Part shown: positions 24,506 to 34,544 of the stretch, piece after piece
Layout of the letters: each line of letters begins with the position of its first letter
Position numbering within the stretch: position 1 is the stretch's first letter
Assembly: GCA_019914945.1 (NCBI GenBank)
Contig: CM034107.1
Coordinates: 11,532,001-11,596,000, forward strand
Reading direction: 5' to 3'
Length of the DNA: 64,000 bases
Origin: Typha latifolia
Lineage: Eukaryota; Streptophyta; Magnoliopsida; Poales; Typhaceae
Notes under the pieces: model-generated
Seen by the model: the letters and a program-made list of their open reading frames with translations, nothing else
Database searches by the model: none
Told to the model about the DNA's origin: nothing
Made by a program: the position numbers and the translations under genes

Positions 24506-26671
24506 CTACCAAAATGAAGCCCCTTCTTTGCTCAATAATATATCAAGGATCTTCATTGCCTTTGGATATTGCTTCTTTCCACCTTTGGCCAATGCACGGT
24601 TAAAAATTTTGAAGGAAATCCCATTTGGTTCAATTCCTTCTATTTCCATTTTGAGAAGAATTAGGAAGACATCCCACAGTTTACCCATTCTAAACATAGC
24701 ATCCATTGTCGTGTTGTAATAAGAGATACTTGGTATTACTCCATGTTCCAACATCTGCTCCTCTAAATGCAGGGCAGTGCTCACATTGCACTCCTTGCAG
24801 AGGCCGTAAGTCAGAGATGAAAATGTGATTGCATCAGGCACCAGACCTTGCTTGCACATGTTGACAAATAAGCTCTTCACAGACAAATAGTCGGCTTTCT
24901 TGACTGAAGCATGTATAAGGATATTATAGGACGAAGTATCTGGGGATACTCCCATGTTCTTAAATTCTTGGAATAATCTATATGCATCGGTGAGAAGACC
25001 TTTCTTGCAAAGGCTGTCAAGAATTGCATTATAGGTGACTATAGTAGGTTTATGCCCATCAGATATCATATGCTCTATGAGTTTAAAGCATTCAACAAAC
25101 TTCCCACTCTTGCAAAAGTAGTAGACCAAACAAGTCATGCTAACAACATCGAGCTTGACTCCTTGAAAATCCATACGGTAGAGAACCCTCCGGATGATAG
25201 AAGAATCTCTCTGCTTGCAAGCTGCAGACAACACTGTGTTGAAGGAAATCAGGTCAGGTCCAGTCTCACCCCAAGGAAAATGATCTAAAATCTCTAATGC
25301 TTCATCTATGTTCTCCTCCTGGCAAAATCCTTTTAATATGGTGTTATATGTTACAGTAGATGGGATAAACCCCTTCTCCACCATGTTGCTAATCATAGTT
25401 AATGCCTCTCTTGCTTTCCCAGCACAGCATAAGCTATGGAAGTATATATTCCAAGTGACAACATCTACAAGATCACTGCCAGAAAAGATTTTGTGCAGGA
25501 GATTCTGGCAACTCCTAATATAGCCAGCTTTCAACAAACCTGCAGCTAAAGCCGAATGGGTAAAATGATCAGGAAGCAAACCCTCATCCTGCATGGTATG
25601 AACCAATTCACGGGCATCTGACATTCGGTTACAACAGCAAAGTGCATGGAGTAGGACATTGTACAAGGTGAGATCTGGACGGCAGCCCACCTTACCAACC
25701 GTCTTGAAGAGGCCCAGCGCATCGTCAATCTTTTTATTCTTACAAAGAAACTTAATAATTATTGTATATGTGACAACAGATGGCATATATCCTTCACAGT
25801 GCATCTGCTCCAAAACTCGGTAAGCTTCTTCCCAGAGCCCTTCCTTACAAAACCCAAGAATCAATGATGTATACGAATATACATTATGGCAAAATCCTTT
25901 CTTTCTCAGTCTACAGAAAAGAGACAAGGCAGTGTAGCTCTGACCAGACTTGCACAAGCCAAAAAGAATTGCATTGTAAGTATATACATTGGGAATTAAT
26001 CCCTTATTCATAAGCACTGAATAAATGTTATAAGCCTCAGGAATCTTGCCACCTTTGATGAGACCAGAAATCAAGGTATTCAGAACTGGTAAGCTTGGGA
26101 GATAATCAAATTTCAACATCAATTCCAATACTCTAAACGCAAGTTCATAACTAGATAGCCTCACTGACTTCTTCACCAGCCTATCCAGTGCTGCAAAAGA
26201 AGGAGAAAGCTTATAAGTGCACATCTCCTCCAATATATAGCAAGCATCTTCCAAGTACCCCATTTTCCACAATCCATTGTAAAGCGTATTGAATGTCCAC
26301 ACATTTGGATGCGGCCCAAATCTTTTCATCCCCTCAAAGATCCTCACCAGCTCATCCAACGACGCGCGACCTGATTTGAGATAACAATGTAGGAGTGCGT
26401 TGTAGTCTAAAACAGAAGGCTCCATTAGCCTCAAAGTGCTGAAAGCTTCCACCAAGTTCCCACCTTTGGCGCATTCCTGCATCCATCTTCGAAGCCACAA
26501 CAGGGTAGACTCCGGATTTTGAAGTGAAAACCGGTAGTCGGGTTCAAAACTGGAGAGTTCTTGGGGCAAGCTAAGGGCTTGGACGGTGCTTAGATAGGAG
26601 GAGCTCAGAAACTTTCGACAAGGATGAAATCGTGTACCGACGCGTCCCGCATGGCGAAGAGAGCAGCGCAT
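24506..26671 (-). CDS. P-class pentatricopeptide repeat (PPR) protein, predicted organellar
   Basis: A single uninterrupted frame of 721 residues encodes an Arg/Ser-rich leader, MRCSLRHAGRVGTRFHPCRK, fitting a mitochondrial or plastid presequence. About 17 tandem 35-residue PPR motifs follow, such as VYTYNAILFGLCKSGQSYTA and TYNAILDSLCKKGLLTDAYR. No E, DYW or SMR domain is present, so it is P-class. Such proteins bind specific organellar RNAs and act in processing, splicing or stabilisation; the target is unknown. Lack of introns is normal. The open frame continues upstream to 26851, but that 60-residue extension covers TGGGCC motifs typical of promoters of organellar-protein genes. I therefore prefer the start at 26671. 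Confidence 0.9.
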   Translation of the reverse strand: MRCSLRHAGRVGTRFHPCRKFLSSSYLSTVQALSLPQELSSFEPDYRFSLQNPESTLLWLRRWMQECAKGGNLVEAFSTLRLMEPSVLDYNALLHCYLKSGRASLDELVRIFEGMKRFGPHPNVWTFNTLYNGLWKMGYLEDACYILEEMCTYKLSPSFAALDRLVKKSVRLSSYELAFRVLELMLKFDYLPSLPVLNTLISGLIKGGKIPEAYNIYSVLMNKGLIPNVYTYNAILFGLCKSGQSYTALSLFCRLRKKGFCHNVYSYTSLILGFCKEGLWEEAYRVLEQMHCEGYMPSVVTYTIIIKFLCKNKKIDDALGLFKTVGKVGCRPDLTLYNVLLHALCCCNRMSDARELVHTMQDEGLLPDHFTHSALAAGLLKAGYIRSCQNLLHKIFSGSDLVDVVTWNIYFHSLCCAGKAREALTMISNMVEKGFIPSTVTYNTILKGFCQEENIDEALEILDHFPWGETGPDLISFNTVLSAACKQRDSSIIRRVLYRMDFQGVKLDVVSMTCLVYYFCKSGKFVECFKLIEHMISDGHKPTIVTYNAILDSLCKKGLLTDAYRLFQEFKNMGVSPDTSSYNILIHASVKKADYLSVKSLFVNMCKQGLVPDAITFSSLTYGLCKECNVSTALHLEEQMLEHGVIPSISYYNTTMDAMFRMGKLWDVFLILLKMEIEGIEPNGISFKIFNRALAKGGKKQYPKAMKILDILLSKEGASFW

Positions 26672-27807
26672 GGAGATGGCGAACGCTATGCAGCCTGAAA
26701 CCCTAAGTTGATCTACAAAATCAGAGTAAGAGGTGAGATTTGAGAAAGGCCCGGCCCTCTCTGAAACCTTCCCGCCTGTCATAAACCCTAACCAGTGAAG
26801 GGGGCTAAAACCTTTGGGCCAAAAGGAGGCCCATTTACTAAATAAGCCCACGGGCGGCTGCTGCTGCTGCTGCTGCTTCCTCTAGAACGTAACAAATGTT
26901 GGGATTGTGTGTGTTTTGTCACACAGACAGTGGAGAAGATACGGGGCCCGGACAGGGAAAGGCGGTGGGGCTGACAAGTGGAGATCAAGATCTTAAGGAT
27001 CGCTAACTGTCAGATTTCATGGATGATTGTGTCGTTGATGAAATAGGCGGCAATGTAACTATAAATGGGGGTTACATCCGTACGTGTAACCATGTGGATC
27101 CCAGCTGACATAGTTCGAGCTTTATCAAACATCACCCCCAAATTTGTGCCGACCTCCAAGTTCCAAAGTCTCGTATGATGAGATGCTACTGCTAGCCTAT
27201 CTATCTCCTCCTAGTGACGGCTAGATATATAATCTTAAGTTAAACTATTTAACTAATTTATAACTTTCTCCTTCTTCTTTTATTTATTTTTTTTTCACTT
27301 AAAATCATCTAGAACACTTTAATTTAATTCGGGGAAAATTTTTATACGGGCATTGAAGTAATTGCCTCGAATTATTTTTTATAAAAAAAAAATGTACATC
27401 ACATTGAACATATATAGTAGTGCAGGATTTGAAATGAAAAATAAAAAAGAAAAAGTTTAATAAAAAAAAATTCTATAGGCTTAGTCACTAGTTGGAGCCC
27501 CTACTCTGAGTGTAGGGAATAATTTATAATAAAAATTTACAGTTCTATCACGTGTGAAATTAAAAAAAGAATCTATTGGGACCTAATTATTAGATTAAAA
27601 GAGAATCTTCTCCTTCTCTCTTCTCTCACCATATAATTGTCTTAACAGCTCTCCTGATATTTATTATTCTAACCGTGTATTTTATTTTTAATACTTTAAT
27701 AATATCTTGAGTTAATTTTATCCTAAACAAAAAACTAATATAATAAAGAATATTTATTATTTTTAGAAATAAAAAAAACCTAATGTACCTTTTATTTGAT
27801 TTTAAAA

Positions 27808-28232
27808 CATGGGTAGCAGTGTCACAAGCACATGCCGTGCCGACTAACGACCGGCACGGCACATGTCGTGGCACTTGTCAGTCGTGCTGGCTGTGTCATA
27901 AGATAGAGAAAGAAAAATATGAGGGAGATTACTCACTTTCACCCTTCGCCACTCACCACAGACCAACGGTCACCGCTCCTCGCCAACCTCATCATCGCTG
28001 TTTGCCGTCGTCTCGTCGCCCCCGATTCGTCAATCACATGCGACGAGATGCCTAGACTGAGGAGGAAGGAGTGGCGGGTCGAGTCGAATTAGGTGAAATA
28101 AAAACTTAAGTTACGAATCCAATGGCGAAGCTACTTGGAGGGGTGTCGTACAGCATCCCTCGTGCCACATGCTGATACGCCAACCGGCACATCGACCGGC
28201 ATATCCTGTGCCAGTCGACACGGCCATCGTTG
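27808..28232. mobile_element. Non-autonomous TIR element, copy A of a GGCACGGC-rich family
   Basis: The left end reads ACATGGGTAGCAGTGTCACAAGC. The right end, reverse complemented, reads AGCAACGATGGCCGTGTCGA. Both ends are full of CCGGCACGGC-like palindromes. The interior has the same order of landmarks as the copy at 37177-37699: a CTCACTTT/CTCACCTTT block, CGTCGTC runs, AAAACTTAAGTT, then GCATCCCTCGTGCCAC. A TTTAAA duplication may flank it. There is no coding capacity. Confidence 0.6.
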
Positions 28233-28909
28233 CTTTAAATTATAGTTGTTTCATTCATTTTTATCATAATCTTTAAAAAAAACTTATTTAAAGGTATTAA
28301 GTTCATTTGACATCAACAATTATTTTAACTCATTTATATTATAACTGAGCGTTAAAAAAACTAGCGATAATTTAAATAAAATACAATGCTTAAGTGATAA
28401 ATATCTATATTGTAAGATATGATATATTTTTTTATAATTTATATATCAACTAGCTAGCTAGATTAATTACACCTTGAGAACAGCTTGCAATGCCTTGGGC
28501 CAAGTAAAGAAAGATCAAGACTATGGAAGGAAATTAAATAGAAAATAATGGAAGGAGAGATCACTTTATTCATCGACAGATTTAACTAAGATCATAGTAG
28601 TTCTGCTAGTTGCGGGGATTAGAATCCATGATACTACTCTAACTATTAGAACCAATAGTGCAAGTACTTTTGCTATATTCTCTATTCTCACGTCCATATA
28701 AATAAAATACATGCATTTTAAAAGATATTCGATTACATCTGGAACTTTTGATAACTACTCATTTAATTTCCTTCTACTATACTAAAGTTCCTTGATTTTT
28801 CGCCAAAGTCAAATTATTCCCTAATGGCAAACAATATTTGACTTTGGAACTTGCAATTTGTAAACAAGCAAGTACTCTGGGCCACATATTGGGTGCTTGC
28901 AAACTATAC

Positions 28910-28911
<2 letters not shown>

Positions 28912-28976
<65 letters not shown>
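28912..28976. repeat. (TA)n microsatellite
   Basis: About 32 uninterrupted TA units. It is intergenic and would be polymorphic. Confidence 0.95.
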
Positions 28977-28978
<2 letters not shown>

Positions 28979-30593
28979 GATGGAGGAAACCTAACTAAGT
29001 GAAAGCTTTATTAACATGAACCACTAAAGAGGAGATAAAATCATGCTGTATTATCGTCTTAAATCTGAACCTTTTCTTTTTCTTTTGTAAGTATTATAAA
29101 TCAACATGGCCTTAGCTAGAACATGCATGGAAAATTAACCCCTAGCAGTGCAAAGTGGTGGGGGTGGCACAGAGATGTACTTGGATCCCTCAAATGAGGA
29201 AAACTAATACCTTTCTTTGCCTAATTAAGAACCTCCGTGGATCTCTTTTACTCTGAGGTGACGTGTGAGCACTAAAGGAAAAGAGCACTTTGTGGAGTGG
29301 TGGTGGAGGTCTATCTTCCTACATCCTCTCCCCTTTATGCTCTCTCCCCAGCCTCAGAATAATAACCACTAATGGCAAGTTCCTTTGGGTGCAATGCAGT
29401 TTAAGAAGGTTCTTGCTGCACCCAACTCAGGCATGCAGTCGATCACCTTTCTCTTTTTTTGCCGCAAGAGAAAAAGATTTGCAACCACTTGGCTGCTCCT
29501 CATCTTTGACAATCACCTTATCATGCAACTCCAGCAATAAAGTAAACCCCACTTTATAAAACTTTTAAGAATAATTATTATGGCACTTGCCTAGTTGTAG
29601 GAATTTAATTACTTACAAACCCTAGATATTTCCACGTAACGTATATATATATGTAGCTGATATATTTAGATTAAATAGTATTGTATTTTTACTCTTACTA
29701 ATATTCACTATCTACCTTTCTCACATCGTTCTTCGATGGCCTTTGATGATTTCACGTCACGCTTAGCTCTGTAATTCTATCGTTCTTTCTCCTTCCCCTC
29801 TCTCTCCTCTCCCCCTTTCTCCTATTTAGTACTTCTTGACTAAGTATAAGTGGCACCGCCTACTTTTCTGAGAAAGAAAGAAAGAAAGAAAGAAAGAAAA
29901 AAAAATCATTATCTTAAAGTTTTCTTATAGTATACTTTTACTTTTGTCTTACTCATCATCATGCATATTTACAAAGATAAAATGGTGCACTCACTAGTCG
30001 TTTCTATACTATAGCTTTGAGTTAACCTAACAATCTGGCAAACAGAATAACTTTATTAATACAACTTGGAATTAAGGCAAGTACATTTGCCCTACAAAAC
30101 ACCCTAAAATCAAGGTTATATGAACTTTTATTATATTAAAAAAGATATATAATAAGACGCCTAGGAGTAGAAATCCACTGGGAGTCATACTGTTACGTCC
30201 TTTGCTTGGGAAAAAGCAAATTAATTAAAGCGACTAAGACAACTACGGACTAATTAAGATTCAAACTCGGGAGCTATATATGTTAGTATGCTTCTCAATC
30301 TTACAACTATGTTCACATTAATTAGCTCCGTATATATGATTTGCTGAACAATACTTAAGGAGTAGATTAATCTGCGCAATTATGCGGTGCATATATGCGC
30401 AATAAAATGGATAATAAAATGAACCTGCAATAGGTGTTCAGATATTTAATTTGCAGCGCAATAGCCAGGTAGGTGTTAAAATATATACTATGCGTCGAAA
30501 AGCTGCACATAAACATTCTGTTAACAAATGTTAATTTGATAAGTCTTGCATATATTGCATGGTTGGTGGAATCACAATTTAGAGGTTTTTGTG

Positions 30594-30595
<2 letters not shown>

Positions 30596-30664
<69 letters not shown>
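30596..30664. repeat. (TA)n microsatellite upstream of the PEBP gene
   Basis: About 32 TA units end some 165 bp before the TATA box of the PEBP gene. Length changes here could alter promoter spacing. Confidence 0.95.
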
Positions 30665-30668
<4 letters not shown>

Positions 30669-30825
30669 ATGAGTTGGAATAATTAATTGTAGGACATCAC
30701 ACTAGCTTGTTTCAGCTAATGTAGGACAGTGAGATAGATTCTCTCCTATGGCTTTTTAGTGTCGTATTCTTAATAGTACTATGTTCTTTTGAGTTTGTAA
30801 CTGGACAAGCATTGCTCTTATCTGC

Positions 30826-30833
30826 TATAAATA
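30826..30833 (+). promoter_or_regulatory. TATA box of the TFL1/CEN-like gene
   Basis: TATAAATA lies 110 bp before the ATG and is followed by a CT-rich leader (30879-30906). Spacing fits a plant core promoter. Confidence 0.7.
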
Positions 30834-30935
30834 GAGGTTTGTACACTTCAACTTCATTGCCCAATAACAAGCCTTTGCATCTCTCTCTCTCTGTCTCTCT
30901 CTCTCTAGAAACCTAGATACTCTTCTCGTTCAGGT

Positions 30936-31596
30936 ATGTCTAGATTATTGGAGCCTCTGGTGGTTGGAAGGGTGATAGGAGAAGTCCTTGACTCCTTCAA
31001 TCCAAGTGTGAAGATGATGGTCACCTACAATGGCAAGTTGGTCTTCAATGGCCATGAGTTCTACCCCTCTGCAGTGGCATCCAAACCCAGGGTTGAGGTC
31101 CAAGGAGAAGACATGAGGTCCTTCTTCACACTGGTAAAATATGTTTCAGTTACAAGTATCCATTAAGAAACTATAAAGTTAACATTAATTTTATATATAT
31201 CACTAACTTGTATTGTAATTTTTCTCTTCCAGATCATGACAGATCCAGATGTGCCAGGACCCAGTGATCCATATCTTAGAGAGCATCTCCACTGGTAAAC
31301 AGCTTGTATAGCGATTGGCTACTTGATCAATCTCCTCATTATTGGAAAGGCAACAAAAGGGCATGAACATAAAGATGTTACTCGTCTAAATAGACATGCA
31401 CGCACATACATATATTGTTGCAGTCACATAAATGCACATCTATAATTGGTCTTTAGACAAAATGGCTACGGTGTGGCTAACCACTTTACGTTGACTCTAT
31501 CACAGGATTGTTACTGATATTCCTGGCACCACTGATGCTTCTTTTGGTGGGTCATCGTATCCACTATCAAATATTATGTGTAATTTTTTTATTTAG

Positions 31597-31635
<39 letters not shown>

Positions 31636-31929
31636 GCGTCTTAAAAAGGAGTTAGCTAGCTAGATTAACGCTAATTAATGATGGTGTGGAATTTGTTGTG
31701 TGTATATATAGGACGGGAGGTGGTGAACTATGAGAGCCCAAGACCCAACATTGGGATTCACAGGTTCATCTTTGTGCTATTCAAGCAGAAACGGCGGCAA
31801 GCGGTGAGTCCGCCGTCGTCCAAGGATCACTTCAACACACGTCGATTCGCTGAGGACAACGATCTCGGCCTGCCGGTGGCCGCCGTCTACTTCAATGCCC
31901 AGAGAGAGACCGCCGCCCGGAGGCGTTGA
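30936..31929 (+). CDS. CEN: PEBP flowering repressor of the TFL1/CENTRORADIALIS clade
   Basis: Four exons with the classic PEBP phases encode 172 residues: 30936-31133, 31233-31294, 31506-31546 and 31712-31929. The ligand-pocket motifs [18 protein letters not shown] and GIHRF are present. The residue that separates repressors from FT is His84 (REHLHW; Tyr in FT), matching TFL1 His88. The external loop [20 protein letters not shown] and the C-terminus [12 protein letters not shown] are TFL1/CEN type, not FT. The product should bind FD through 14-3-3 proteins in the shoot apex, delaying flowering and keeping the meristem indeterminate. It is one or two residues shorter than usual in [12 protein letters not shown], where most relatives have YNSNK. 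The exact orthologue name (TFL1, CEN or RCN) is not resolved. Confidence 0.93.
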
Positions 31930-32054
31930 ATGCACTGTTAATTCACAATTATCTTTACTCTATAACGAGTTGTGATGATCACTATGTATGCTACTGCAAC
32001 CTCGACCGTGTATAATTAATTTGCATGCAAATAAGTTTACTTAATTAACTACCT

Positions 32055-32592
32055 TCCTCTCCCCCATTCTATGTATCTGCTAAGTTGGTTTCTCGTTTTA
32101 AATGTGGGCGCGAGGTTTAAAGGATGTATGTACGTAGTAATGTAAAACATGAGATGGATGGGATATAATGTTTTGACTGGGAGCAGCAGCTAGTAGTACT
32201 GTGGGTGGTGGATCGACGTGTCGATTAACAGAAAAGGGAGAGCAGTAGGGATGGATCAATGCATGCCCTCCTCTTCTTTGTACTCACTGTATATTTTCCT
32301 GATCGATGGTTTTGACTGGGCTTGCTACCTTTTCTTGTGTACAATCTATTATAGCTATCATATGATTAGATCTCCTTGTGTACAATCTTTTAACTGTTCC
32401 GAACTCTTTTGTCTTCTTCTTCTTCTTCTCCATTACCTTTTTCTTTTCCCCCACCCCGTCCACCTTGACTCTTTAGTTGTTCTGATCTAATCGAATTAGG
32501 TCATTCCCACATCCGTTCCTTCTACATATAATTACACGGCCCACACGAATCAAAATGCATGCACTATCCTCATGTACGATCTTGGAAAAACT
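32055..32592. repeat. Duplicated 3' flank of the PEBP gene, copy 1
   Basis: Landmarks in order are CCATTCTATGTATCT, TTTCTCGTTTT, GTACGTAGTAA, ACATGAGA, GACGTGTCGATTA, AAAAGGGAGAGCAG, ATGCCCTCCT, AATCGAATTAGGTCAT, CATCTACATATA-like and TGCATGCACTATCC. The same series recurs at 32860-33339 with indels, so the two are an imperfect direct duplication. Confidence 0.75.
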
Positions 32593-32732
32593 ATGGCTGA
32601 TCGAAGCTTGATTCTTTTACAAGGGCGGGCGGGCGAGCGAGCGGAAATATATACTGCATTGTTTATGACTTAGTTACTATTAGCAAACTTAGAATCTTGG
32701 GGCAGTAGGCACGTGTTGTTGTTCTTCCCAAT

Positions 32733-32790
32733 GGCCAAAGGCCAAAGGCCAAAGGCCAAAGGCCAAAGGCCAAAGGCCAAAGACCAAAGG
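32733..32790. repeat. (GGCCAAA)n minisatellite
   Basis: About eight copies of the heptamer GGCCAAA, the last changed to GACCAAA. It lies between the two copies of the duplicated flank and may mark the breakpoint. Confidence 0.9.
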
Positions 32791-32859
32791 TATGCAGTAC
32801 ATATATATATGAGTAGTACAGTGTGCGATGTAAGATTACTCCCTCTCATATCACTTCAC

Positions 32860-33339
32860 TCTCCCATTCTATGTATCTCATCTCTCCAAGTTGTTTCTCG
32901 TTTTTAAAGCTTAACTAGCTAGTCAGTTTTATTGAACAATCAATGGGGTACGTAGTAAAACATGAGAAGAGTGTGTGAGTTGAAGAATTAATCTTCTCTG
33001 TGTTTCAGAAATGAGACGTGTCGATTAGAAAAGGGAGAGCAGGGAGGGGGATGCCCTCCTTCTCCTCCTCCTCCTCCTCCTCCTCTTCTTCTTATTCTTC
33101 TAGTATTCCTCTTGCTATCTGTTCTTGTGTGTATAATCTCTTAGCTATCGTATGATTACATCTTCCGAAATCTTTTGTCTTCTTCTCTACTAGCTTTTTC
33201 CTCATCCACCTACAATCTTGTTTGCTATGATCTGATCGAATTAGGTCATGCCCACAACGATTCCATCTACATATAGTTAATTACCCCCACAGGAATCAAA
33301 TGCATACACTATCCACACGTACGATCATGAAGAGAAACT
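32860..33339. repeat. Duplicated 3' flank of the PEBP gene, copy 2
   Basis: This is the second member of the duplication starting at 32055, about 800 bp downstream. It has gained a (TCC)n run (33060-33085). The copies are diverged, so the event is not recent. Confidence 0.75.
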
Positions 33340-33689
33340 TTGACTCCTTACTGTCTTATCAGCTTATGTTTCTAGTGTGTAATTGGCGGAGAAAGAGATA
33401 TTTTTAGAATTTTTTTTTTCAAATAACAATCGATATATTTTTATTTAATAACTTAACCCCCTCCTCTCCTTTTATTTTCCTATAAATTTGATATTATACT
33501 CTCGTGTTTACATTATTAAAATATTCTTAAAAAATTTATAACCTTAATCCACACTAATAAATTCCTACTGGATTTAATTATAAGGCTGGCTAGCAAGGGG
33601 TTTTGCATGAGGTCTGAGCCAATAAAAAATTTTAAAAAAAAAAAGAAGTAATTTAAGTAGTATCATAGGATGTGGAAGGGAATACGTCA

Positions 33690-34100
33690 TTTTGAGTGTT
33701 CCTAGGGTTGAGAGTATATCCCATCTATAAGGATAGATTTATTAGAGTGGGTGGGGGTTGAGATGTACAGCGCACCGCGTGTCGAATCCCGGGAGCCCGG
33801 AAGAGTTAGGTCAGTCCCAACAACAAGCATCGAGATCTCAGGTCATCTTTATCGTAGAACGATACCCATGGTGCCTCTTTTGTCTTTTTCCCGTTCTTTT
33901 CTTCCTCTAGGGAAGAGTTCCTCTTGCTTTACCCGACCGAGGTCAGACATGGCCCATGGGTGCGGCTCACTTCTAACCAACAGTGGAAAGTGGAAAGTGA
34001 ACAGCAAGTTGGTTGTCCTTCCTGCGACCGTATCCCATGAACTGAAAGTTGAGCTTGAGTTGTAATCGCATTCAGGGATCCACGTTTCAAACACAAACTG
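33690..34100. other. GC-richer island of unknown origin, possible organellar insertion
   Basis: Sequence from TGGGTGGGGGTTGAGATG to about GGGATCCACG is clearly less AT-rich than both sides and lacks microsatellites. Phrases such as CCCGGGAGCCCGGAAGAG and GTGGAAAGTGGAAAGTGAAC have the look of plant mitochondrial non-coding DNA. Short open frames run on both strands without known motifs. Mitochondrial origin is a guess. Confidence 0.3.
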
Positions 34101-34342
34101 ATGGGCCTGCTTTTCTACATTATTAATGTCACAGCTTATTAACAGATAATAATAAGCTCCTCGTCATATAATATTGCAGATCATCAAACCATAGCAAACG
34201 ATGGTCAGTTATTTTTCGATGATTTAATACATGCTGCAGCAGCCCAGTACACCGGATCAATTGATTTGAGTTTTAGTCTCTGGTGATTCGCGTGCTCCTA
34301 AATCCGTTTAATTTACTGCCTAATGTAAGCATTTTGGACATG

Positions 34343-34378
<36 letters not shown>

Positions 34379-34544
34379 ATCCCGCGCTTACAATATTTGT
34401 ATCTGCTTTGGAGACCTCCCATGAAACAGCTGCAATCACATCATAATTTGCAATTGACAATGAGTGAATGAATTGATTCAGAAGATCAAAAGAAATATAA
34501 ATGCTTCTGTCAGAGTTTATCTTACCAATGAATATAATCTGGCT

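Larger units (their letters stand above)
26852..30595. other. Intergenic region rich in short repeats
   Basis: It holds a (GCT)n run just upstream of the PPR frame (about 26853-26876), one foldback-type element (27808-28232), a long TA microsatellite and a GAAA run near 29873-29896. Small open frames, including 29290-29559, have no recognisable motifs. I see no gene. Confidence 0.45.

Noticed and set aside
29290..29559. Open frame of 89 codons with a small hairpin (GGGTGCA...TGCACCC) that could suggest a microRNA precursor.
   Set aside because: The stem is only about 10 bp, no known microRNA sequence is present, and the frame has no conserved motif.
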